Shown: positions 55,728-64,000, numbered from the stretch's first letter. The stretch: 64,000 nucleotides of DNA from an uncultured Mucilaginibacter sp. (GCA_913775265.1 CAJYJH010000067.1:26559-90558), one strand, 5' to 3'. Notes: generated from the letters alone by a model not told the origin. Made by a program: numbers and translations.

Positions 55728-57314
55728 TTAAACGCCTAACAGCAAACGTGCAGGATCTTCCAATAACTGTTTAACACGTACCAGGAAGCTTACCGACTCG
55801 CGGCCGTCAACAATACGGTGATCGTATGACAAAGCAATGTACATCATCGGGCGGATTACTACCTGACCATTTAACGCTATTGGGCGCTCAATAATATTGT
55901 GCATACCTAAAATCGCTGACTGTGGTGCGTTGATGATTGGGGTAGACAACATCGAACCAAACACACCACCGTTAGTGATGGTAAAGGTACCGCCAGTCAT
56001 ATCCTCTATAGTCAGCTTGTTTTCGCGAGCTTTACCAGCCAGCGTTACAACGGCTTTCTCAATCTCAGCCAGGCTCATTGCATCTGCGTTGCGGATGATT
56101 GGAACCACCAAACCTTTAGGCGCTGATACGGCGATAGAAATATCTGCAAAGTTGCTGTAAACAATTTCTTCGCCGTCAATACGTGCACCTACGGCAGGCC
56201 ACTCTTGCAAAGCAACGCAAACCGCTTTGGTAAAGAATGACATAAAGCCTAAACCAACGCCATGTTTTTCTTTAAACTTATCTTTGTATTTACCGCGCAG
56301 ATCCATAATGGGCTGCATGTCTACCTCGTTAAAGGTAGTTAACATAGCGGTTTCGTTTTTAACGGCTACCAGGCGTTTAGCTACGGTTTTACGCAACGAA
56401 GTCATTTTTTCGCGACGCTCGGCACGCGTGCCAGTGGTAACAGCAGCAGGCTGTGTCTGGGTAGTTTGCGGTGTTACTTTTGGCGTTGATGAAGATGTAG
56501 CAGCAGGTTTCTGTGCATTCAAAGCATCCTCTTTGGTGATACGGCCACCAACACCAGTACCATTCACACTTTCAGGGCTTACACCTTTTTCGGCCAGTAT
56601 TTTACCGGCAGCAGGCGATGGCGTACCAGCAGCATAACCACCTTGCGATGATGATGCAGACTGGGCAGCAGGTTGCGAAGCAGCCGGCTGATTGTTAGCA
56701 GGGGCAGCAGCGGTAGCAGCACCGCCACCAGTAATAGAACATACTACAGCACCAATGGCTAACACGTCACCCTCGTTAGCTGTAGTTTTTAACATACCTG
56801 CACTTTCGGCAGTTAACTCAAATGTAGCTTTATCAGATTCCAGTTCGGCAATAGCCTCGTCCATTTCTACCTGTTCACCGTCTTTTTTAATCCAGCGCGA
56901 CAAGGTAACTTCGGTAATAGACTCGCCTACCGGCGGAACTTTAATTTCAATGGTTTTGCTTTCGGCAGCGGGTGCAGCAGCCGGAGCAGATTCCGGACGC
57001 TCGGTACGCTGACCCGGAGCACTTTCGTCAGCAGCAGCTGCTGCACTTTTATCAACCGGTGCGGCAGCAGCTTTAGCACCACCACCTTCAATACTGGCTA
57101 CAACAGCGCCAATAGGCAATGTATCGCCTTCGGCAGCTACCGTTTTTAAAGTTCCGGCACTTTCGGCAGTTAGTTCAAACGTAGCTTTGTCTGACTCTAA
57201 CTCGGCAATTACTTCGTCCATTTCAACCGCATCACCGTCTTTTTTAATCCAGCGCGACAAGGTAACCTCAGTGATTGACTCGCCTACCGGCGGAACTTTG
57301 ATCTCTAAACTCAT
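55728..57314 (-). CDS. odhB: 2-oxoglutarate dehydrogenase E2, dihydrolipoyl succinyltransferase with two lipoyl domains
   Basis: 528 residues, longer than the usual 400 because the lipoyl domain is present twice. Both have the lipoylated lysine motif [11 protein letters not shown] (Lys43 and Lys162), and each reads [19 protein letters not shown] proline/alanine linker separates them. A peripheral-subunit (E3-binding) domain follows near [16 protein letters not shown], then the acyltransferase core ending in [15 protein letters not shown] (His499, Asp503). It transfers the succinyl group to CoA in the TCA cycle. The two lipoyl segments share an exact 34-base stretch, so the duplication is recent or kept by gene conversion. 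odhA lies upstream, 120 bp away. Confidence 0.95.
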   Translation of the reverse strand: MSLEIKVPPVGESITEVTLSRWIKKDGDAVEMDEVIAELESDKATFELTAESAGTLKTVAAEGDTLPIGAVVASIEGGGAKAAAAPVDKSAAAAADESAPGQRTERPESAPAAAPAAESKTIEIKVPPVGESITEVTLSRWIKKDGEQVEMDEAIAELESDKATFELTAESAGMLKTTANEGDVLAIGAVVCSITGGGAATAAAPANNQPAASQPAAQSASSSQGGYAAGTPSPAAGKILAEKGVSPESVNGTGVGGRITKEDALNAQKPAATSSSTPKVTPQTTQTQPAAVTTGTRAERREKMTSLRKTVAKRLVAVKNETAMLTTFNEVDMQPIMDLRGKYKDKFKEKHGVGLGFMSFFTKAVCVALQEWPAVGARIDGEEIVYSNFADISIAVSAPKGLVVPIIRNADAMSLAEIEKAVVTLAGKARENKLTIEDMTGGTFTITNGGVFGSMLSTPIINAPQSAILGMHNIIERPIALNGQVVIRPMMYIALSYDHRIVDGRESVSFLVRVKQLLEDPARLLLGV

Positions 57315-57363
57315 ATTGTGTTTTAAGTTGTATTATGTTTTTAGGGTATACAGTTAAGCACGC

Positions 57364-57415
57364 AGCCAGAGTAAAATATTAGTGCCTTTAAACACTTGTA
57401 TACTTTACTCTGGCT
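57364..57415 (-). other. Hairpin between odhA and odhB
   Basis: A 12-bp perfect stem (57364-57375 with 57404-57415) in the 120-bp gap, 19 bp after the odhA stop, without a T-run on the coding strand. It could partly stop or stabilise the transcript and so set the E1 to E2 ratio; this is inference. Confidence 0.45.
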
Positions 57416-57434
57416 AAATTTATACTGTTACCAG

Positions 57435-60248
57435 TTAGTCTGCGTTTGTTTCAGCCATTTTTTTGGCTGTTTGTTTTACTTTTTCTTTTTGGCCTTCGCT
57501 TACAGCTGCTTCAAATGCTTTGCCTATAATGTATAGCTGTTGTTTAGCATGCTGTTTAGCATAACCAGTAGCAGGGCTGGCAGCCTCTTTACGCGAAATC
57601 ACCTCTAATTGTAAATCGCTTTTACGGAATTTGCGCAGCATAAAAGGCCATGCACCCATATTTTCAGGTTCTTCCTGTACCCATACAAATTCATCAGCAT
57701 TAGTGTATTTAGCCTTAACAGCCTCCATTTCTAATACCGGGGTTGGGTAAAGTTGCTCAACACGTACAATGGCAACATCAGTACGTTTGTCAGCTTGTTG
57801 TTTTTCCAGCAATTCATAATATATCTTACCACTACAGAAAAGCACACGGGTTACTTTCTTAGCATCTTGTGTATAAGCATCATCAATTACTTCCTGAAAC
57901 TTGCCTTGGGTAAAGTCTTCTAATTTTGACATACAAGCCGGATGGCGTAACAAGCTTTTAGGTGAGAATATCACTAACGGCTTACGGAAATCGCGGTGCA
58001 ACTGGCGGCGTAAAATATGGAAGAAGTTAGCCGGTGTGGTACAATTCGCTACCTGTATGTTGTTATCGGCACAAAGCTCCATAAAACGCTCTATACGTGC
58101 CGATGAGTGTTCAGGACCCTGGCCTTCGTAACCATGTGGCAATAGCATTACTAAACCGTTACCACGTTGCCATTTAGTTTCGGCACTTACCAGGTACTGG
58201 TCAACAATAATCTGAGCGCCGTTTATAAAGTCGCCAAATTGGGCTTCCCAAATGGTTAATGCATTAGGGTTAGCCAAAGCGTAACCGTACTCATAACCTA
58301 ATACACCGTACTCAGACAACAATGAGTTATAAATATAAAACTTAGCTTCGGTACCCAAAGTATTCATTGGGGTGTATTCTTCGTCGGTATCAGGCAGTGT
58401 TACCACAGCATGACGGTGCGAGAAAGTACCACGTTTAACGTCCTCACCGCTCAGGCGCACTGGGTGGCCTTCTTTAAGTAAGGAGGCGTAAGCCAGTAAT
58501 TCGCCCATGGCCCAGTCGAACGTTTTAGTCTCGTTCACCATTTTGCGGCGATCTTCAAACAACTTCTCAATTTTTTTGAAGAACTGTTTGTCTGACGGCA
58601 AATCGGTCAGTTTTTTACCGAGCTCTAATATTTCTTCTTCGCTTACTGCGGTATCAGAAGTAGCATAAACCTCGGCTTTAGTTGGTAAGTGTAATCCTTG
58701 CCACGAACCTGCAAACATCTGGTTACCACCTTCAACACGGGCTTCAGCCTTAGTTTCGTCCAGTTGCTTTTGCAATAGGTCGCGGAAAGATTTTTCCATT
58801 TCCTTAGCTTCCTCAGCACTGATACTGCCTTCAGCCAGTAATTTCTGGTAATAAATTTCGCGCGGGTTAGCATGGGCCTCAATGGCTTTGTACAATACCG
58901 GCTGCGTAAATTTAGGTTCGTCAGACTCATTGTGACCGTAACGACGGTAACACAAAATGTCGATGAATACGTCCTCGTTAAACTCCTGGCGATACTCCAT
59001 AGCCAAGTTAATAGTATAAACCAAAGCCTCGGCATCATCACCATTCACATGGAATACCGGAGATAACACCGTTTTAGCAATATCGGTACAATAAGTGCTC
59101 GAACGGGCATCTTTATAATTGGTAGTAAAACCAATCTGGTTGTTAATAACCAAATGCACGGTACCGCCGGTTTTGTAACCGTCCAGCTTCTCCATCTGCA
59201 ATACCTCATAAATAATACCCTGGCCCGCTACAGAAGCATCGCCATGAATTAATATTGGTGCAATTTTATCGTGGTCGCCATCATACTTACCATCAATTTT
59301 GGCACGGGTTAAGCCTTCAACCACAGGGTCTACGGCTTCCAAATGTGATGGGTTTGGACAAAGGCTTAAGTGTATCTTTTTACCGTTTGAGGTAGCAATA
59401 TCTGTAGAAAAACCTAAGTGGTATTTTACGTCACCACCGAATGATGACTCTAAGTCGTAGTTTTTACCTTCAAATTCACTAAAAATCTCCTTATAGGTTT
59501 TGCCCATAATGTTGGCCAAAACATTTAAGCGACCGCGGTGGGCCATACCAATGGTAAACTCCTCGATGCCTAATTGAGCTCCTTTTTCGATAACCGAATC
59601 TAAAGCAGGAATAAGTGCCTCAGCACCTTCCAGCGAAAAACGTTTCTGACCTAAAAATTTGGTACCTAAAAAGTTTTCGAAACCTACCGCTTCATTCAGT
59701 TTTTTCAGGATGCGTTTTTTCTCTTCAACAATAAACGATGGTTTGTTACGTTTACTTTCCATCCGCTCTTCAAACCATTTAGTTTTTATCGGATTACGAA
59801 TGTATTTGTACTCTGCACCTATGGCTTGGCAATAAGTATCTTCCAGTAACTGGCGTATGTCGCGCAGTTTTGCAGGACCTAAATTTAATTCAACACCGGC
59901 GTTAAACACAGTGTCTAAGTCGGCATCGCTTAAACCAAAAGTTTCTAACTCTTTACCGGGATAGTATTTGCGGCGATCGCGTACGGGGTTAGTTTTGGTA
60001 AACAAGTGGCCGCGGCTGCGGTAACCGTTTATCATGTTCAGCACGTTTATTTCTTTTAAAACATGCTCGGGAGCACCGGCTGCATCTGTTGTTGCAGCAC
60101 TTTTGGGTGCAGATCCTTGACCAAAATCGAAGCCTTCAAAAAACTTTTGCCATCCGTAATCAACCGATTCGGGGTCTTGTTTATATGCTTCGTACAAGGA
60201 ATCTATATAGGCAGCGTTTCCGCTATTGACGTAAGTTAAACGATCCAT
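57435..60248 (-). CDS. odhA: 2-oxoglutarate dehydrogenase E1 component
   Basis: 937 residues, family length. E1 decarboxylates 2-oxoglutarate with thiamine diphosphate and passes succinyl to the E2 lipoyl arm. The N-terminal segment SGNAAYIDSLYEAYKQDPESV is the usual E2-binding start. The TPP domain shows MAHRGRLNVLANI and then HGDASVAGQGI; the transketolase-like C-terminal part shows PHGYEGQGPEHSSARIERF, LIFSPKSLLRHP and VQEEPENMGAW. It heads an odhA-odhB unit. The upstream 312 bp contain no gene but carry hairpins and a possible -7 element 26 bp from the start. No E3 (lpd) gene lies in the window. Confidence 0.96.
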   Translation of the reverse strand: MDRLTYVNSGNAAYIDSLYEAYKQDPESVDYGWQKFFEGFDFGQGSAPKSAATTDAAGAPEHVLKEINVLNMINGYRSRGHLFTKTNPVRDRRKYYPGKELETFGLSDADLDTVFNAGVELNLGPAKLRDIRQLLEDTYCQAIGAEYKYIRNPIKTKWFEERMESKRNKPSFIVEEKKRILKKLNEAVGFENFLGTKFLGQKRFSLEGAEALIPALDSVIEKGAQLGIEEFTIGMAHRGRLNVLANIMGKTYKEIFSEFEGKNYDLESSFGGDVKYHLGFSTDIATSNGKKIHLSLCPNPSHLEAVDPVVEGLTRAKIDGKYDGDHDKIAPILIHGDASVAGQGIIYEVLQMEKLDGYKTGGTVHLVINNQIGFTTNYKDARSSTYCTDIAKTVLSPVFHVNGDDAEALVYTINLAMEYRQEFNEDVFIDILCYRRYGHNESDEPKFTQPVLYKAIEAHANPREIYYQKLLAEGSISAEEAKEMEKSFRDLLQKQLDETKAEARVEGGNQMFAGSWQGLHLPTKAEVYATSDTAVSEEEILELGKKLTDLPSDKQFFKKIEKLFEDRRKMVNETKTFDWAMGELLAYASLLKEGHPVRLSGEDVKRGTFSHRHAVVTLPDTDEEYTPMNTLGTEAKFYIYNSLLSEYGVLGYEYGYALANPNALTIWEAQFGDFINGAQIIVDQYLVSAETKWQRGNGLVMLLPHGYEGQGPEHSSARIERFMELCADNNIQVANCTTPANFFHILRRQLHRDFRKPLVIFSPKSLLRHPACMSKLEDFTQGKFQEVIDDAYTQDAKKVTRVLFCSGKIYYELLEKQQADKRTDVAIVRVEQLYPTPVLEMEAVKAKYTNADEFVWVQEEPENMGAWPFMLRKFRKSDLQLEVISRKEAASPATGYAKQHAKQQLYIIGKAFEAAVSEGQKEKVKQTAKKMAETNAD

Positions 60249-60273
60249 CTGAATACCAATCTGTAAAACGGTA

Positions 60274-60281
60274 CAAAACTA
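60274..60281 (-). promoter_or_regulatory. Probable -7 element of odhA
   Basis: Minus-strand TAGTTTTG, fitting TAnnTTTG, 26 bp before the odhA ATG. No clear -33 element. Confidence 0.4.
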
Positions 60282-60407
60282 ACAATATAAGACGTAACTT
60301 ACACGGTTAAATTTGCAATTGATGTGCTGAATTATTATATTTTGCTGAATTTTATAATGACAAGTTTTTTTAAGTATTGTTTAAACAAACTTGTCATTAA
60401 TTACCCG

Positions 60408-60434
60408 CAAAAGTTGCCTTTATGGCAACTTTTG
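60408..60434. repeat. Perfect hairpin upstream of odhA
   Basis: CAAAAGTTGCC (60408-60418) and GGCAACTTTTG (60424-60434) form an 11-bp stem with a 5-base loop. A second hairpin with a 12-bp stem (60356-60367 with 60387-60398) lies only 9 bp away. Confidence 0.55.
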
Positions 60435-60560
60435 AGCCGCAATTATACTACATAATCAGCTAAAGCGCTATCCTATTGCATCCTGATTGATGCCTGTTTC
60501 GCTATCGCGGGTTTCTTTTTTGTTAAATGGCAGGTATTATCTCTGCCATTTCTCAGCCAA

Positions 60561-61088
60561 TTAATACTCGGCCAACACTACAATGCGATCGCTTAAAGGC
60601 GCGATTTTCTCTTTACCGTTTAAAAAGTTCAGACCTACAATAAACGAAAAACCGGCTACTACGCCGCCCATATCGGTAATCAATTCGCTGGCAGCAGTAA
60701 CCGTTCCGCCGGTAGCCAGCAGGTCGTCATGTATTAAAATATGCTGACCTGCTTCGAAAGCATCAGCATGAACTTCGATGGTGGCCGAACCATACTCCAG
60801 GTCATATTTTTTTTGATGAACTTTATAAGGAAGCTTACCTGCCTTGCGGATAGGAATAAACGGCACGCCCAGTTTACCGGCCAACTGTACGCCAAATAAA
60901 AAGCCGCGGCTTTCTACCCCGGCAACGGCATCTATTTGCAGCCCCTGCAGCTGCATTACAAAGTCGTCTACAATTAACTGGCAAAGTACAGGATCTTTAA
61001 GTATAGTGGTGATATCTTTAAATACAATTCCGGGTTTCGGAAAATCAGGAACATCGCGTATAGCGTCCTTGATTTGCTGTTCAATCAT
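60561..61088 (-). CDS. apt: Adenine phosphoribosyltransferase
   Basis: 175 residues, normal length. It joins adenine to PRPP to make AMP in purine salvage, in the cytoplasm. The PRPP-binding motif is HILIHDDLLATGGT (about residues 116-129), and the start IRDVPDFPKPGIVFKDIT and the VESRGFLFG loop are typical. A minus-strand TAATTTTG box lies only a few bases before the ATG, implying a very short or absent leader. No classical terminator follows; instead a gene-free region with hairpins precedes odhA. Confidence 0.96.
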   Translation of the reverse strand: MIEQQIKDAIRDVPDFPKPGIVFKDITTILKDPVLCQLIVDDFVMQLQGLQIDAVAGVESRGFLFGVQLAGKLGVPFIPIRKAGKLPYKVHQKKYDLEYGSATIEVHADAFEAGQHILIHDDLLATGGTVTAASELITDMGGVVAGFSFIVGLNFLNGKEKIAPLSDRIVVLAEY

Positions 61089-61240
61089 GGCGGCAAAATT
61101 AGTTAATAGAACTTAAAGTTAATGTCATGTTCACAGGCAGCGCACAGCGCAGATAGCAGTAATACTATATGCACAACGTTACTTAGCAGTATTTTTTCAT
61201 TAAGCATGTTTTTATATCTATTAAAAATATAGACTATGCA

Positions 61241-61248
61241 TATCTTTG
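61241..61248 (+). promoter_or_regulatory. Possible -7 element of glyS
   Basis: TATCTTTG fits TAnnTTTG and ends 7 bp before the glyS ATG at 61256. If used, the transcript would be nearly leaderless. No -33 element is clear, so confidence is low. Confidence 0.35.
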
Positions 61249-61255
61249 ACACGCT

Positions 61256-62740
61256 ATGAGTAAAAATACCGACGAACTGTTTAAGAATGTAATTGCCCAT
61301 GCCAAGGAGTATGGTTTTGTATTCCCTTCCAGCGAAATTTATGATGGTTTAAGTGCTGTTTATGATTACGGCCAAAACGGCGCAGAACTTAAAAACAACT
61401 TAAAAACGTACTGGTGGAAAAGTATGGTGCAGTTGAACGAGAACATTGTAGGTATTGACTCGGCCATATTTATGCATCCCAGAATTTGGGAAGCCAGCGG
61501 TCACGTGGGTGGTTTTAACGACCCGATGATTGACAACAAGGATTCGAAAAAGCGTTATCGTGCTGACCAGTTATTAGAAGACCGTATTGCCCGTTATGAT
61601 AAAGACGGGAAAACAGATAAAGCAGAGCAGTTACAGTTAGAGCTGGACAATGCATTAAAAGCTGATGATTTAACCCGACTACGCGACCTGATTGTAGAGC
61701 ATGAAATTGCCTGCCCTGTTAGCGGTACCCGTAACTGGACCGAGGTACGCCAGTTTAACCTGATGTTTAGCACCCAAATGGGCGCCGTGGCCGATGATGC
61801 GGACAAAATTTATCTGCGTCCCGAAACCGCGCAAGGTATATTTGTAAATTACTTAAACGTACAGAAATCAGGTAGGATGAAAATCCCGTTTGGTATTGCT
61901 CAAATTGGTAAGGCTTTCCGTAATGAGGTAATTGCACGCCAGTTTATTATTCGTATGCGTGAGTTTGAGCAAATGGAAATGCAGTTTTTTGTTCGCCCGG
62001 GCACACAGCGCGAGTGGTTTGACAAATGGAAAGAAGCCCGTTTAAAATGGCACTTGGCGTTAGGTACCGCTCCTGAGAAATATCGTTATCACGAGCATAC
62101 TAAATTGGCCCATTATGCCGATGCCGCTTATGACATTGAATTTAATTTTCCGTTCGGCTTTAAAGAAGTAGAAGGTATACATAGCCGCACCGATTTTGAC
62201 CTGAAACAACACCAGGAGTTCTCGGGTAAAAAAATGCAGTATTTCGATCCGGAGGTTGACCCTGATACCAATAAGCCATATGGCAATTACATCCCTTATG
62301 TAATTGAAACTTCGATTGGTTTAGACCGGATGTTTTTATTGACGTTGATTAACGCTTTTGAGGAAGAAGATTTAAGCACCGAAGAGAAACAAGACAGCCG
62401 TACAGTACTGCGCCTGCACCCTTGCCTGGCACCGGTTAAAGCTGCTATTTTCCCGCTGACTAAAAAAGATGGCTTACCTGAAAAGGCACGCGAAATTATG
62501 GACAGCCTAAAGACAGACTTTAACTTGCAATACGAGGAGAAAGATGCCATTGGTAAACGCTATCGCCGCCAGGATGCAATTGGTACACCTTTCTGTATCA
62601 CGGTAGATCATCAAACCCTGGAGGATAACACCGTTACTATTCGCCACCGCGACAGCATGGCGCAGGAGCGTGTACCAGCCGACCAGTTAGATAAAATCAT
62701 CGGTGATTTGGTAAGCTGGAAAAATGTATTGAAAGCGTAA
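61256..62740 (+). CDS. glyS: Glycine--tRNA ligase (dimeric class II type)
   Basis: 494 residues of the single-chain alpha-2 type, not the tetrameric alpha/beta form. It charges tRNA-Gly. Class II landmarks: motif 1 region near WEASGHVGGFNDPM, motif 2 in KAFRNEVIARQFIIRMREFE, motif 3 in ETSIGLDRMFLL, and the C-terminal anticodon-binding domain with RLHPCLAPVKAAIFPL. The TRNWTEVRQFNLMF segment matches the glycine-specific insertion. The ATG at 61256 reads MSKNTDELFKNVIAHAKEYG, the common start. Ends in a bidirectional terminator. Confidence 0.97.
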   Translation: MSKNTDELFKNVIAHAKEYGFVFPSSEIYDGLSAVYDYGQNGAELKNNLKTYWWKSMVQLNENIVGIDSAIFMHPRIWEASGHVGGFNDPMIDNKDSKKRYRADQLLEDRIARYDKDGKTDKAEQLQLELDNALKADDLTRLRDLIVEHEIACPVSGTRNWTEVRQFNLMFSTQMGAVADDADKIYLRPETAQGIFVNYLNVQKSGRMKIPFGIAQIGKAFRNEVIARQFIIRMREFEQMEMQFFVRPGTQREWFDKWKEARLKWHLALGTAPEKYRYHEHTKLAHYADAAYDIEFNFPFGFKEVEGIHSRTDFDLKQHQEFSGKKMQYFDPEVDPDTNKPYGNYIPYVIETSIGLDRMFLLTLINAFEEEDLSTEEKQDSRTVLRLHPCLAPVKAAIFPLTKKDGLPEKAREIMDSLKTDFNLQYEEKDAIGKRYRRQDAIGTPFCITVDHQTLEDNTVTIRHRDSMAQERVPADQLDKIIGDLVSWKNVLKA

Positions 62741-62759
62741 CTCTCTATCGCTTTGACAC

Positions 62760-62793
62760 AAAAAAAGCCGGTATGCAAATACCGGCTTTTTTT
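62760..62793. terminator. Bidirectional hairpin terminator after glyS
   Basis: Arms 62760-62774 and 62779-62793 form a perfect 15-bp stem with a 4-base loop, starting in an A-run and ending in a T-run, between glyS and the converging histone H1-like gene. Confidence 0.92.
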
Positions 62794-62820
62794 ATAGCAT
62801 TACTAAGTAAAGATTACCGC

Positions 62821-63003
62821 TTACTTTTCTTCTTTGTTTTTAGCTTCTTGAACTTCTAAACGAATAGCTTGCGCCAGGTTTTTCAGATCTTGCATACCTT
62901 TACGTACACGAGTACCTGCTGCACTGTTGCCCTTGTTGTAGAATTTGTCAGCATCACCTTCTAAAGATGCAATAAGTTCTTTTACTTGTGTAAATTTTTC
63001 CAT
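62821..63003 (-). CDS. Histone H1-like small protein (Hc1-like)
   Basis: 60 residues, lysine-rich and helical. The sequence MEKFTQVKELIASLEGDADK, then AAGTRVRKGMQDLKNLAQ and a Lys/Glu-rich end, is the typical short histone H1-like protein of Bacteroidota, related to chlamydial Hc1. Such proteins are thought to bind DNA and affect nucleoid structure. Unlike most genes here, it has a strong Shine-Dalgarno sequence, AAAAGGAGT, on the minus strand 8 bp before the start, which suggests high expression. Confidence 0.88.
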   Translation of the reverse strand: MEKFTQVKELIASLEGDADKFYNKGNSAAGTRVRKGMQDLKNLAQAIRLEVQEAKNKEEK

Positions 63004-63010
63004 TGTAAAT

Positions 63011-63019
63011 ACTCCTTTT
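63011..63019 (-). promoter_or_regulatory. Strong ribosome binding site of the histone H1-like gene
   Basis: Minus-strand AAAAGGAGT followed by seven bases and the ATG. It fixes the start codon and is unusual, because most genes in this window lack such a site. Confidence 0.7.
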
Positions 63020-63094
63020 AAAAAAGATTGAAGTTTATTGTTTTATATAGGGCTAATCTAAAGCGTTTTTTGAAATAAAAAAATATTTGAACAC

Positions 63095-63131
63095 TAAAAA
63101 GTGCGTTTAAAGCCAAATTTGGCACTTTTTA
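63095..63131. repeat. Inverted repeat upstream of the histone H1-like gene
   Basis: TAAAAAGTGC (63095-63104) and GCACTTTTTA (63122-63131) pair perfectly across 17 bases that contain a second near-palindrome (GCCAAATTTGGC). Regulatory role unknown. Confidence 0.45.
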
Positions 63132-63321
63132 ATGTAAGCACTTACTTTACTTAAATAATAATAGCGTTTAATAGCTATTAATTAAAGTTTGTTAACAAAT
63201 TCCATTTTATTTTAACAACAATTCTATGAACAAGCATTGTAAAATTGCATTTTAACGATTTATTTAGATTAAAGAAAAATTACAAAATGATAAAAGCGCC
63301 GAAAGTACCTACACTCTAAGC

Positions 63322-63356
63322 AAAAAACCCCTCGACATTTATATGCCAAGGGGTTT
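63322..63356 (-). terminator. Terminator after the serine-palmitoyltransferase-like gene
   Basis: An 8-bp stem (63325-63332 with 63349-63356), partly extended, with a T-run on the minus strand, 29 bp after the stop. Confidence 0.7.
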
Positions 63357-63385
63357 ATATGTTATTTGAGTGCCTGCTTATATAG

Positions 63386-64000
63386 TTAAGCTAAAACTGC
63401 TGCTTTGTCTTCTTTGTAATAACCTTCTTTTAATTTTAAAGCTACTTCGCTATAGGCATCCAAAGTACGCTGCACATCTTCTAAGGTGTGAGTAGCAGTT
63501 GGAATCAAGCGCAAGATAATTAAGCCTTTCGGAATAACCGGGTATACCACGATAGAACAGAAAATACCATAATTCTCGCGCAGGTCGCGGGTAAGGCTGG
63601 TAGCTTCGAACAGGTCGCCTTTTAAAAACACTGGGGTTACCATGGTATTGGTAATACCGATATCGAAGCCCCGCTCTTTTAAACCGTTTTGCAACGTACG
63701 TGCTACCGTCCAAAGTTTTTCGCGCAGCTCAGGTTTTGATTTTAGCAGCTCAAAACGCTTTTGCAAGCCAATTACCATAGGCATAGGTAAAGCTTTAGCA
63801 AAGGTTTGTGAGCGCATATTGTAGCGTAAAAAGGCTACAATATCTTTTTTGGCAGCCACAAATGCCCCTATGCCCGCCATTGATTTGGCAAACGTGCCAA
63901 AGTACACGTCAATGTCTTCGATACAATCCTGCTCCTCATGTGTACCGGCGCCGGTTTTACCCATAGTACCAAAACCATGCGCATCATCAATCAATAAACG
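63386..64000 (-). CDS. spt: Alpha-oxoamine synthase family enzyme, probably serine palmitoyltransferase (5' end missing)
   Basis: The right window edge cuts the gene; 204 C-terminal residues remain, and the leading TTG near 63994 is internal, not a start. The PLP segment reads IDDAHGFGTMGKTGAG, and the Schiff-base lysine is in FGTFAKSMAGIGAF. The C-terminal domain (YNMRSQTFAKALPMPMV, GIFCSIVVYPVIPKGLIIL) closely resembles the Bacteroides serine palmitoyltransferase group rather than 2-amino-3-ketobutyrate ligase or BioF. Serine palmitoyltransferase makes 3-ketosphinganine from serine and palmitoyl-CoA, starting sphingolipid synthesis, typical of Bacteroidota. The distinction from other alpha-oxoamine synthases needs the missing half. 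Confidence 0.78.
   Translation of the reverse strand, partial: RLLIDDAHGFGTMGKTGAGTHEEQDCIEDIDVYFGTFAKSMAGIGAFVAAKKDIVAFLRYNMRSQTFAKALPMPMVIGLQKRFELLKSKPELREKLWTVARTLQNGLKERGFDIGITNTMVTPVFLKGDLFEATSLTRDLRENYGIFCSIVVYPVIPKGLIILRLIPTATHTLEDVQRTLDAYSEVALKLKEGYYKEDKAAVLA

Larger units (their letters stand above)
60249..60560. other. Gene-free region with three hairpins between apt and odhA
   Basis: No protein gene. Three perfect inverted repeats occur in series: 60356-60398 (12-bp stem), 60408-60434 (11-bp stem, 5-base loop) and 60525-60551 (9-bp stem). None is followed by a T-run on the minus strand. A minus-strand TAGTTTTG box at 60274-60281 could start odhA transcription. Confidence 0.6.
63004..63385. 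other. 382-bp gene-free region upstream of the histone H1-like gene
   Basis: AT-rich, no protein gene. It holds the Shine-Dalgarno site of the H1-like gene, an inverted repeat (63095-63104 with 63122-63131) and the terminator of the gene to the right. The H1-like promoter must lie here, but no clear TAnnTTTG match was found. Confidence 0.55.

Noticed and set aside
56227..56637. A 136-residue frame on the plus strand opposite odhB
   Set aside because: Overlaps the linker and core coding region of odhB and looks like translated low-complexity repeats, not a protein.
56876..57266. Repeated segments in odhB considered as a CRISPR-like or mobile repeat
   Set aside because: Only two copies, in frame, encoding two lipoyl domains; explained by domain duplication.

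Overview
The window looks like a stretch of chromosome from a Bacteroidota bacterium of the family Sphingobacteriaceae; Mucilaginibacter or Pedobacter is my best guess from the protein sequences, not a proven assignment. Supporting signs are the moderate GC content, the scarcity of Shine-Dalgarno sequences, several promoters of the Bacteroidota type (TAnnTTTG, sometimes with an upstream TTTG or TTG), and families typical of the phylum: DUF4199, a BatA-like protein, DUF6702, a histone H1-like small protein, serine palmitoyltransferase-like enzyme, paired M16 peptidases and a degenerate dihydroorotase. About 57 protein genes fill most of the sequence. I found no rRNA, tRNA, CRISPR array, prophage or intact insertion sequence.

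Layout. 1-6.8 kb (+): two family 2 glycosyltransferases, a membrane protein, a GH3-like acyl-adenylating enzyme, dxr (isoprenoid precursors) and rseP (intramembrane protease). 7-14 kb: a small membrane protein, then a leftward run of histidine kinase, BatA-like protein, dihydroorotase-like protein, an acidic protein and DUF4199. 14-24.7 kb: aldo/keto reductase, a lipoprotein with a basic tail, a secreted GH20 hexosaminidase, a carboxylesterase, guaB and an M16 peptidase pair. 24.9-33.8 kb: a PspC/LiaF-like envelope-stress pair, a short-chain dehydrogenase, the MlaE/MlaF lipid transporter core, secreted proteins of unknown role, an rRNA-methyltransferase-like enzyme and a sensor lacking its ATPase domain.

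33.8-46 kb: DUF6702 diverging from a HupE-like gene that is coupled to an M1 metallopeptidase; a LOG-family protein; a 744-bp gene-free stretch with a long inverted repeat; trxB; an immunity/SHOCT membrane protein; a hexapeptide acyltransferase; a class B-like acid phosphatase lipoprotein; a beta-propeller/phosphoesterase fusion; an aldose-epimerase-like gene. 46-64 kb: parC and parE (topoisomerase IV), cdd, an APC permease, odhA-odhB (2-oxoglutarate dehydrogenase, with a doubled lipoyl domain), apt, glyS, a histone H1-like gene and a truncated serine-palmitoyltransferase-like gene at the right edge.

Most of this is core or envelope-related housekeeping. I see no clear new multi-gene defence or mobile system. 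The best leads are: a dihydroorotase homologue that has lost its metal ligands inside a BatA/DUF4199 operon; a sensor kinase-like protein ending after its phosphoacceptor helix; a 15-bp inverted repeat bracketing 239 bp of non-coding DNA; an identical 15-base promoter segment in front of both topoisomerase IV genes; and a bacterial GH3 enzyme of unknown substrate. Nearly every convergent gene pair is separated by a near-perfect hairpin terminator, which makes transcription units easy to read.
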